This document shows positions 43,568 through 52,700 of a DNA stretch of 64,000 nt, one piece after another. The translations under genes were made by a program, and so were the position numbers. Below the pieces are notes generated by a model. The model worked only from the letters and a program-made list of their open reading frames with translations. It ran no database searches and was not told where the DNA came from. The stretch lies in assembly GCF_014203545.1 (NCBI RefSeq), contig NZ_JACHJG010000002.1, forward strand, positions 124,001-188,000, given 5' to 3'. The number at the start of each line of letters is the position of its first letter. Positions within the stretch are counted from its first letter, which is position 1. This DNA comes from Streptomyces netropsis (GTDB lineage Bacteria > Actinomycetota > Actinomycetes > Streptomycetales > Streptomycetaceae).

Positions 43568-43693
43568 ATGGCAACACATCGCAGGGTGGGGAAGGTGACG
43601 AGGCAGCGCTGCCGTTCGTCATGGTCGCGTTCAGGCCATGGCGCTCGCGGTTCCGCCCCACTCGTCCGGTTCACGTGCGTGCCCGCATGCTGA
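43568..43693 (+). other. Possible 41-codon upstream ORF overlapping the first synthase gene
   Basis: ATG at 43568 has GGGGGG five bases upstream, the best site in the region, and its frame (MATHRRVGKVTRQ...) closes with TGA at 43691. That stop overlaps an in-frame ATG of the synthase at 43687 (ATGCTGA). The translation is Arg/Ser-rich, so it matters more as a coupling device than as a protein. Confidence 0.35.
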
Positions 43694-46600
43694 CCCGGCC
43701 GGCTGTTCTGGGGCTTCCCGCACTCTCCGTCAATGGTCTGTCCGAGAACTGGCTGTTACGTGAGACCGGTGATCTCCACTGGTCCCTCATCGGGGAGCAC
43801 TTCGGCGTTCCCGTCGCCGAACTCGCCGACACCGAAGGCAATCGGCTGCTGCCCGCCTTCACCCGCGCCAGGCTCATCGCGGCCGACTCGCTGCGGTCCT
43901 TCACCGAGCACGACGAGGGAGAGCTGAGCGGCGCACTGACCAAGATCGACGAGCAGACGTTCGTCAGCGACATCCGTTTCGCCACGGCGACGGCGCACGT
44001 CGACGTCCGGCTGCTCACGGCCTTCGTCCACCGCGGCGCCGGCAACTGGCTCGTCCCCGGCACCCCGCGGCCCGAAGGCCGCGCCCCGGTGGCCCGGCCG
44101 ACGGCGGAACACCTGGACTTCCACCGCGAGTTACGCGCACGGACCGCTCCGGCCCCCGACGCCGCCGGCCTGTTCAGCGACACGTACGAACTCAACCCGT
44201 TCGCGGACATGAACGCCGCCGGCCTGCTGTACTTCGCCTCGTACCCGCACATCAACGACCGCTGCGAGCGCAACTACGTCCAGTCGCTCGTGCCGGACGG
44301 CGAGTGGGCCGTCGAGGCCGTCACCCTCAGCCGCGACATCGTCTACCTCGGCAACTGCGGCATCGACGACGCGGTGCGCTACCGCCTGGACGACTGCCGA
44401 CTGGAGGCGGACCACCGTGTGGTCCTGACGTCGTCCCTGCTGCGGGAACGCGACGGAAGGCCGCTCGCCCGCCTGGAGAGCGTCAAGCGGCTCGTGCGGC
44501 CCGGCGCCTGCGCGGCCCTGTGGGACGCCGCGGGAGCCCCGGTCGCGGCCCCCCGGGCACCGCGGACGGCCCTCGCGCCCGCCGACTTCGAGAGCGGCCC
44601 GCCCGCACCCGACGACGTCGAAGCCCGACTCCTGGCGCTGATGGAAAGCGTGCTCGACGAGCCCGCCGGGTCGCTGACCGCGGACGACGACCTGCGCCGG
44701 CGCGGACTGGACAGCCTGGCGCTGTCGGAGGCCGCTGCCCGGGCCCGGGACGAGAGCGGGCTGGAGATCGACCCCAGCACCATGTTCCAGGCGTTCACCG
44801 TCGCCGCCATGGCGCGCGTGCTGCGCGGTGAGCGCCCGGCCCCGGCCGTGCCGCCTGCCATGCCCCGCTCCGACGCGGGGGCGCCGATCGCCGTGGTCGG
44901 TATGGCCGGCCGGTTCCCCGGCGCGCCGAGCGTGCCCGAGCTGTGGGACCTGCTGGGCCGCGACGAGGACGCCGTCCGTGCCGTCCCGGTCGACCGCTGG
45001 GACACGGCCGCCCGCCCCGGACCGGTCGACAAGGCGGCCCTGCTCGACGACATCCGCCGCTTCGACCACGAGTTCTTCTCCATCAGCCCGCGCGAGGCCG
45101 CGCTGATGGACCCCCAGCAGCGGCTGCTGCTGGAGGTGGCGTGGGCGACGGCCGAGGACGCCGGGTGGGACCCCACCTCGCTGGCCGGCAGCCGCACGGG
45201 CGTCTACGCGGGCGTCTGCCACTCCGACTACGCCGCGGTCCTCGCCGAGCACGCCGGCCGCGACGAGCCGCACCTGAGCGTCGCGGTCTCCCCTTCCCTG
45301 GTGGCCAACCGGGTGTCCTACGCCCTCGGGCTGCGCGGGCCGAGCGTCGCCGTCGACACCCTCTGCTCCTCGTCCCTGGTGGCCGTCGCGCAGGCCGTCG
45401 CGGCACTGCGCGCCGGTGAGTGCGACCAGGCGTTCGCCGGCGGTGTGAACGTGCTGTGCGATCCCGCCCGGCACCACGCCTACCAGCGCACCGGCGTGCT
45501 GAGCCCGCGCGGCCGCTGTCACACCTTCGACGACGACGCCGACGGATACGTCCGGGGCGAGGGCGTCGGTGCCCTGCTGCTCAAGCCGCTGGACCGGGCA
45601 CTGGCCGACGGCGACCGCGTGCACGCCGTGATCCGCGGCGTGGCCGTCAACCACGGCGGGCAGGCACAGTCCTTCACCGCGCCCGACCCGGACGCCCAGG
45701 CGGAGCTGCTCGTGACCGCGTACAACGCGGCGGGAGTCGACCCGGCGACCGTCGGCTACATCGAGGCGCACGGCACCGGCACGCGCTTGGGCGACCCCAT
45801 CGAGATCTCCGCCGTGATCGCGGCGTTCGAGCGCCTCTACGACCAGTGGGGTCATCCGCAGCCGTCGCGGCCGCACTGCGGCGTGGGCTCGGTCAAGACC
45901 AGCATCGGCCACCTGGAGGCGGCCGCCGGGATCGCCGGAATGATCAAGGTGATCCTGGCCATGCGTCACCGGACGCTGCCGGCCAGCCGCAACGTGACCC
46001 GGCCGAACCGGATGATCAAGATCGAGGGCACACCGCTGCGGCTCCAACTCCGCCGGACGGCCTGGGAAGCGCCCGCCGGCGGCGGCCCGCGCCGGGCCGG
46101 CGTCAGCTCCTTCGGGATGGGCGGCACCAACGCGCACGTCGTGCTGGAGGACGCGCCCGAAACGGCCGTCCCGGCCACGACCGGCCCGCTCCCGGTGGTC
46201 GTCCCCGTCTCGGCCCGTACGCCGCGGGCCCTGCGCCAGGCCGTGGCCGCGCTGCTGGACGTCGTCCGCTCCGCGGACGCCCCGCCCCTGGCATCGATCG
46301 CGCGGACCCTGCAGACCGGGCGCGCTGCCCTGCCCTGCCGCGTCGCCGTCGAGGCGGCCGACCTAGGCGAACTGGCCGTGAAACTCGCCGAGGTCCTCAC
46401 GGCCGCGCCGGCCGACGGCGAGGCACCGGCCGGGGACCGGGACACCGCCCCGGACCCGGAGTTCACGACCCCGGCCGCCCCGCCGGTGTCGCTGCCGACC
46501 TACCCCTTCAGCCGCGACCGGCACTGGGCGGTGCCCGTCGCGGGTGCCGAGTTCCTCACCACCACCTGGGAGGACGCGCCCGCACCCGACGCCGTCCACG

Positions 46601-49600
46601 ACGGCCGGCTCCTGGTGGTCACCACCGACCCGGAGTTCGCCCGCACGGTGCTCGCGGACCGCGGCGTCGTGCACGTCCCCGGGGACCCGCTGCCCGAGGT
46701 GAGCGGGCTGACCGGCGTCGTCGACCTGGTCGACTGGTCCGCGCCCGGCACCCGGGTCACCGAGCGGATCGCCCTGCTGCAGCGGGTGCTCACCGCGAAC
46801 CCCCGCATCGGGCTGCGCTGCGTGCACGTCAGCGGCGCCGAACGGTCCGCCCTCGCGGGCTTCTACCGTTCGCTGTCCGGCGAGTTCCCCGGCGTCCACG
46901 GGCGCACGGTCCGGGTGGACGGCGGCCCCGCCGAACTCGTGGCGGCCGTCAGGGCCGAGACGTCGGCGGCCGACCGGGAGACCGAGATCCGCTACGAGGG
47001 GCCCCGGCGCCGCCGCCCGGTGGCCGCCTTCGCCCCGGCGCCGGCCGGTGACGACCCGCTCGCCGGCCTCGGCCGCGGCGCGGTGCTCATCACGGGCGGC
47101 CTGGGCGGCATCGGGCTGCGACTGGCGGCCCATCTCGCCGACCGCGGTGCCCGGCACATCGTGCTGGTCGGCCGCTCCCGGATGCCGGTCCGCAACCAGT
47201 GGGCCGCCCTCGCCGCCGCGCCGTCCACCGACCCGGTCCTGCGGGGCCGGCTCACGGCGCTGCTCGCCCTGGTCGAGCGCGGGGTGACGCTGACCGTGCG
47301 GACCGACGCGCTGGACGACGTCACCTCGCTCCGGCGGCTGATCGGCCGCGTCAGGAAGCAGGCCGGCGGGATCGACGCCGTCTTCCACTGCGCGGGCGTC
47401 ATGGACCCGCCCGCGTCCTTCCTCTCCCGGACGGCCGAGGAGATCTCCCACGTGCTGCGGCCGAAGGCCGACGGTCTGCGGGTGCTGTGGTCGGCCTTCG
47501 GGCCGACGCCACCGCGGCTCATGGTGCTGTTCTCCTCGGTGGCCGGAGCGGTGCCGCGGCTGGCCGCGGGCCACTTGGACTACGCGGCGGCCAACACCGT
47601 GCTCGACGACTTCGCCGCCGCCCACGACGGCGAGTCCGGTTGTGCGGTGCGAGCCCTGCGCTGGCCGCTCTGGCGCGGCGTGGGAATGGGACTCGGGCGG
47701 ACGAGCGCCGGCGGTGCGCTCGGCATCCCCGACCTGGACGGAAGCGACGCCCTGGAACTGCTCGACCTCGCCCTGCGGGTGCCCGGCGAACCCGTGGTCC
47801 TGCCCTGCCGGGTGGAGCGCGCGTCGCCGGCCGCGGGCGAGCTGTTCCTGGCGCCGTCGCGCACCGCCCCGGCGGAGCGTGCCCCCTCGCGTCCCGTACC
47901 CGCCGCCCCGACCGCCGACGGTGCCGGCGTTCCGACGGACGCCGCCGAACGAGCCGCCGCCCGCACCGCCCCGGGTACGGCGGCGGACCTCGAGTGGCTG
48001 ATCGCCCTGGTGGCCCGGACGACCAAGGTCGACCCGGCGCTGCTGGGACCCGACACCGTACTCGGCGACGTCGGCGTGGACTCGCTGCTGATGGCCGAAC
48101 TGGTGCGGGACCTCGAAGCGGAGCTCGGTCATGCGGTCGACCCGAGCCTGCTCCAGGAACACCCGACGCCCGCCGGGCTCGCCGCCGCGCTCGGCGCACC
48201 CACCACCGCCCGCGCCCCCGACCCGGCCGGACGGCCCGCGCGTACCCCCGTCGAGGAACCGGCCCCCGCCCCCGCCCCCGACGGGAAACCGACCCCGATC
48301 GCCGTGATCGGCATGGGCTGCCGCCTGCCGGGCGCCGCCGACCCCGGACAGCTCTGGGACGTGCTGCTGGCGGGACGCGACCTCGTCACCGAGGTGCCGG
48401 CCGACCGCTGGGACACAGGCTCGCTCTACAGCCCGCTCGGCGGCCCGGGGCGCAGCCGGAGCAAGTGGGGCGGATTCCTGGACGACGCCGCCCTGTTCGA
48501 CCCGGAGTTCTTCGGCTTCGACGACGAGTCGGCCCGGCAGCTGGACCCGCTCGCGCGCAAGGCGCTGGAGGTGTCCGTGGAGTGCCTGCGGGACGCCGGC
48601 TACCGCGAGGACGAGCTGCGGGGCCGACCGCTGGGGGTCTTCGTCGGTACGCGGACGGGCAACCACCGCGCGCACCTACAACCCCCGACCCGGCAGTACA
48701 CGGCCGGGGTCAACCAGAACTTCGTGGCCGCGCACATCTCGCACTTCCTCGACCTCACCGGGCCGAACCTCGTGGTCGACAGCGCCTGTTCGTCGTCGCT
48801 GGTGACCATTCACCTGGCCGCGCAGAGCCTGGCCTCGGGCGAGTCGTCCATGGCCCTGGCCGGGGGAGTGGACCTGCTGTACGACGAGGAGCCCTACCTC
48901 ATGCTCAGCGCCGGCAAGGCGCTGTCGCCCAGCGGCCGGTGCCGCACCTTCGACGAGTCCGCCGACGGCCTCGTCCCCGGCGAGGGCGCCGGGATGGTGC
49001 TGCTCAAGCGGCTCGCCGACGCACAGCGCGACGGGGACCGGGTGCTCGCCGTCATCGAGTCGTCGGGCGTCAACAACGACGGCAGGACCATGGGGCACAC
49101 CACCCCCAACGGACGCGCCCAACGCGCCCTGGTCGCCGATGTGCTCGCCCGCGGCGGGATCGACGCGCGCACGATCGGGTACGTCGAGGCCCACGGCACC
49201 GGCACGATGATCGGCGACCCGATCGAGCTCCAGGCGCTGACGACCGTCCACCGGACCCACACGTACGACCGCGGCTACTGCGGCATCGGCAGCATCAAGA
49301 GCACGATGGGCCACCTGCTCAGCGCGGCGGGCGTCGCCGGGTTCATCAAGGCCGTACAGATCCTGCGGCACGGCCGCCTCGTGCCCACCCTGCACTGTGA
49401 CCGGCCGAACCCGCGCTTCGCGTTCGCCGAGTCGCCGTTCTTCCCGGTGACGCGGGCCATGGACCTGCCGCCCGGCAGCCGGGTCGGCGTCAGCGCGTTC
49501 GGCTTCGGCGGCACCAACGCCCATGTCGTGCTGGGGCCCGGCACCCCCGGCGAACCGGGCAGGCCCCCGCTGCCGCTGCCCGTCTACCGGCGCAGCCGGT

Positions 49601-49677
49601 TCTGGCGCCTTCCCGCCGAGCCTCGCCCGGCCACGAAGCCGGTCCGCTCGGCCCGGCTCGATCTGACCTTCACCTGA
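43621..49677 (+). CDS. Trans-AT PKS 1: LnmK-like domain-ACP-KS-KR-ACP-KS
   Basis: About 2018 residues. The start is uncertain: ATG 43621 is used because GC3 bias begins there; GTG 43549 and ATG 43687 are alternatives. Domains: LnmK-like double hot-dog (about 24-294; GLSENWLLRETGD, NAAGLLYFASYP, SRDIVYLGN), ACP (Ser365), KS1 (Cys582 in DTLCSSS), KR (GGLGGIG, Tyr1321 in YAAAN), ACP (Ser1488), KS2 (Cys1723 in DSACSSS, EAHGTGT, GHLLSAAG). There is no AT in either module. KS2 ends the protein, so its module continues in PKS 2. The LnmK-like domain probably primes the line. TTA codons at 43756 and 44131 suggest bldA control. Confidence 0.9.
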   Translation: MVAFRPWRSRFRPTRPVHVRARMLTRPAVLGLPALSVNGLSENWLLRETGDLHWSLIGEHFGVPVAELADTEGNRLLPAFTRARLIAADSLRSFTEHDEGELSGALTKIDEQTFVSDIRFATATAHVDVRLLTAFVHRGAGNWLVPGTPRPEGRAPVARPTAEHLDFHRELRARTAPAPDAAGLFSDTYELNPFADMNAAGLLYFASYPHINDRCERNYVQSLVPDGEWAVEAVTLSRDIVYLGNCGIDDAVRYRLDDCRLEADHRVVLTSSLLRERDGRPLARLESVKRLVRPGACAALWDAAGAPVAAPRAPRTALAPADFESGPPAPDDVEARLLALMESVLDEPAGSLTADDDLRRRGLDSLALSEAAARARDESGLEIDPSTMFQAFTVAAMARVLRGERPAPAVPPAMPRSDAGAPIAVVGMAGRFPGAPSVPELWDLLGRDEDAVRAVPVDRWDTAARPGPVDKAALLDDIRRFDHEFFSISPREAALMDPQQRLLLEVAWATAEDAGWDPTSLAGSRTGVYAGVCHSDYAAVLAEHAGRDEPHLSVAVSPSLVANRVSYALGLRGPSVAVDTLCSSSLVAVAQAVAALRAGECDQAFAGGVNVLCDPARHHAYQRTGVLSPRGRCHTFDDDADGYVRGEGVGALLLKPLDRALADGDRVHAVIRGVAVNHGGQAQSFTAPDPDAQAELLVTAYNAAGVDPATVGYIEAHGTGTRLGDPIEISAVIAAFERLYDQWGHPQPSRPHCGVGSVKTSIGHLEAAAGIAGMIKVILAMRHRTLPASRNVTRPNRMIKIEGTPLRLQLRRTAWEAPAGGGPRRAGVSSFGMGGTNAHVVLEDAPETAVPATTGPLPVVVPVSARTPRALRQAVAALLDVVRSADAPPLASIARTLQTGRAALPCRVAVEAADLGELAVKLAEVLTAAPADGEAPAGDRDTAPDPEFTTPAAPPVSLPTYPFSRDRHWAVPVAGAEFLTTTWEDAPAPDAVHDGRLLVVTTDPEFARTVLADRGVVHVPGDPLPEVSGLTGVVDLVDWSAPGTRVTERIALLQRVLTANPRIGLRCVHVSGAERSALAGFYRSLSGEFPGVHGRTVRVDGGPAELVAAVRAETSAADRETEIRYEGPRRRRPVAAFAPAPAGDDPLAGLGRGAVLITGGLGGIGLRLAAHLADRGARHIVLVGRSRMPVRNQWAALAAAPSTDPVLRGRLTALLALVERGVTLTVRTDALDDVTSLRRLIGRVRKQAGGIDAVFHCAGVMDPPASFLSRTAEEISHVLRPKADGLRVLWSAFGPTPPRLMVLFSSVAGAVPRLAAGHLDYAAANTVLDDFAAAHDGESGCAVRALRWPLWRGVGMGLGRTSAGGALGIPDLDGSDALELLDLALRVPGEPVVLPCRVERASPAAGELFLAPSRTAPAERAPSRPVPAAPTADGAGVPTDAAERAAARTAPGTAADLEWLIALVARTTKVDPALLGPDTVLGDVGVDSLLMAELVRDLEAELGHAVDPSLLQEHPTPAGLAAALGAPTTARAPDPAGRPARTPVEEPAPAPAPDGKPTPIAVIGMGCRLPGAADPGQLWDVLLAGRDLVTEVPADRWDTGSLYSPLGGPGRSRSKWGGFLDDAALFDPEFFGFDDESARQLDPLARKALEVSVECLRDAGYREDELRGRPLGVFVGTRTGNHRAHLQPPTRQYTAGVNQNFVAAHISHFLDLTGPNLVVDSACSSSLVTIHLAAQSLASGESSMALAGGVDLLYDEEPYLMLSAGKALSPSGRCRTFDESADGLVPGEGAGMVLLKRLADAQRDGDRVLAVIESSGVNNDGRTMGHTTPNGRAQRALVADVLARGGIDARTIGYVEAHGTGTMIGDPIELQALTTVHRTHTYDRGYCGIGSIKSTMGHLLSAAGVAGFIKAVQILRHGRLVPTLHCDRPNPRFAFAESPFFPVTRAMDLPPGSRVGVSAFGFGGTNAHVVLGPGTPGEPGRPPLPLPVYRRSRFWRLPAEPRPATKPVRSARLDLTFT

Positions 49678-49758
49678 CCCGGCCCGACCTTCACGCAACC
49701 CGCGCGCCCGGGCCGTGGATCACGCTCCGCCGCATCGCCGATCACCAGGAGAGAACAC

Positions 49759-52700
49759 GTGGACCGACGGTCCGTTCGCTGCGTCTTGCACCTGAACCGG
49801 GACAACCCGATCGTCGACGACCATCGGGTGCACGGGGTACGCACCCTGCCGGGTGTCACCTTCCTCGACATCGTCTGCCGGCTGCTCGCCGCGCGCGACG
49901 TCCCGTTGGACGGGACCGAGCTGTGCGACGTGCTGTTCGTCGAGCCGGTCGTGACCACCGAGTCCTTCGACCGCGAGATCGTCGTCGAACTCGAACCCGA
50001 CGGCGACGTCTTCCAGGTGACGGCGACCAGCCGCCGCACGCAGGACGGCACCCCCGTCGACGACGCGGTGACCACCCACCTCCGGGCGACCCTGCGCACC
50101 GGTCTGCCCCCGCTCACCGGCGCCCTCGAAACGGCGGCCCCCGGCACCCCGCGCGACGTGGGCGAGGTGTACGCGACCGGGCGGTCGGCCGGCATCGAGC
50201 ACCGGGCGTTCATGCGGTGCGCGGGCACCCTGCGGGCGACGGCGGACCGCGTGCGGTCCGAGCTCGCACTCGGCGACGAGGCCCGCGCCACGGCGGCCGA
50301 CTTCCTGCTCCACCCCGCCCTGCTCGACGGTTCCACCATGCAGTCGTACGCGCTCGCGTTCGACGGTGCGGACGCCGACGGGCGCCCGCTCGTCCCCCTG
50401 CACATCGCCTCCTTCCGCGCGGCCCGCACCCTCGGCGACGCCTGCACGGTCGACCTGCGTCTCGGCCCGGCCGGGGCCGGTGACGACGTGGTGAAGGCCG
50501 ACATCGAGCTGTACGACCGCTCGGGCGCGCCCGCCGCCCGGTTCACGGGCCTGACCTTCAAGCGGGTCCGCTCCACGGCGGCCATCACCCGGCTCACCAC
50601 CGCCACGTCGTCCGCCACGTCGGCTCTCGCCACGCCCCCCGCCGGTCCTGCCGCCTCCGTGACGCCCGCGAGCACGGACGGCGAACCGGCCGACATCCGG
50701 GCGGAGATCGCCGAACTGGTCCGCCGTGCCGTCGGCGACCCCGCTCTCGTGGTGGACGGCGACCGCGGCTTCTACGACCTCGGACTGGAGTCGACCCACC
50801 TGCTCACCCTGGTCCGCACCCTCGAGGAACGCTGGGACATCGCGCTCCACCCGACCCTGCTGTTCGAGTACCCGACGGTCGACGCGGTCGCGGACCACCT
50901 CGTGGGACTGCTCCCCGACGACCGGCGCACCCGGACGACCGCCGCCGCACCGACGGAGGACACCCCCGCACGGACCGGTTGCCTGACCGGTGTGTGGCAG
51001 TCGGCACCCCGGCCCGCCGCGCCCGCCACCGGACCGTTGCTGGTGATCGGCGAACTCCGGGTCCGGCCCGGCCAGATCACCGCGCGACGCGGCACGGCCT
51101 TCCGCCGCGTCGCGCACCACGCGTACGAGGTCCGTCCCGGCGAGGCGTCGGACCTGCGGCTGCTCGTCGCCGACCTCGGCACCCCGCCCGAGGCGGTCCT
51201 GCACGTGGCGGAGCACGCCGCCGCCGACCTCCCCGAGGCCGTGCGCTCGGCCTGCTGCGAGGTACTCGCCCTGGCCCAGGCCCTCGCGGACTGCCCGGTG
51301 CCGGTCGTGCACGTGGGACCGGCACCGGTCGCCGCCGCCGTGGCCGGGCTGGCCCGCACCGTACGCCTGGAACAGCCACGCCTCGCGATCACAGCCGTCG
51401 AGTGCGACGGCCCCGCCGATCCGGAGGCGCTGCTCGCGGAGTTCGGCGACCCGGACGAGGCCTGGGTGCGGCACACCCCGGGGCGCCGCCACGTCCGCCG
51501 CTACCGCGAGGCGGACCTCGGCGGCGCGACCCCGGTCCGGCCCGGCGGTGTCTACCTGATCACCGGAGGGGCGGGCGGCATAGGCCGGGAACTCGCCGCC
51601 CGGATCACCGCGCGGGGAGCCACGGCCGTCCTGACCGGGCGCACGCCGCAGCCGGAGCCGTCCGCCGGACGCTACCTCCGCGCCGACGTGACGGTGCCGT
51701 CCGAGGTGTCCGCCCTGGTCACGGACATCCTCGACCGGTACGGCCGGCTGGACGGCGTCGTCCACGCGGCCGGCGTGCTGCGGGACGGCCTCTTCACCGC
51801 CAAGTCCGCCGCCGACGTGTCGGCGGTCCTCGCGCCCAAGGTGCGCGGCACGGTGCTGCTCCACGAGGCGACCCGCCACGTGGACCTCGACTTCTTCGCC
51901 GTGTTCTCGTCGGTGACCGGCGTCGCGGGCAACGTGGGGCAGAGCGACTACGCCGCCGCGAACGCCTTCATGGACGCCTACGCCCGCGAGCACGGACTGA
52001 CCTCCTTCGCCTGGCCCCTGTGGGCCGAGGGCGGCATGCGCACCGACCCGGCGGCCGAGGCCCTGTTCCGCCGTCAGGGACAGGTCCCGCTGCCGACGAC
52101 GGACGGCCTGGACGTGTTCGAGCAGGCACTCACGCTCACCGGCACCGAGGTCGTCGTGCTCCACGGCGACCCGGAGCGGGCCCGCCGGTCGCTGGGCCTT
52201 GACCCCGTGGGCGCTTCCGAGGCCCCCCACGGCACACCGGACGCCGAACACCGCGCTCCGCCCCGCGAGACGTACCGGGAGCCGGAAGGCGACCGGGACA
52301 TCGCGGTGATCGGCGTCGCCGGCCGGTACCCCATGGCCGACGACCTCGACCAGTTCTGGACCAACCTGCTGGCGGGACGCGACTGCGTCACCGAGATCCC
52401 GGCGGAGCGCTGGGCGTCGGCCGGCTTCTACGAGCCGGAGCGCGCCCCCGGGCGTTCGTACAGCAAATGGGGCGGGTTCCTCGACGGCATCGACGAGTTC
52501 GACCCCGCCTTCTTCCGCATCGCACCGCGCGAGGCCGAGGGGATGGACCCGCAGGAGCGCCTGTTCATGCAGACCTCCTGGCATGCCCTGGAGGACGCCG
52601 GCCTGACCCGCGCGGACGTGGCCGGGCGCCCGGTGGGCGTCTTCGCGGGAGTGATGTTCACCCAGTACCAGATGCTCGGCCCTGGCGCCGAGGACCGGCT

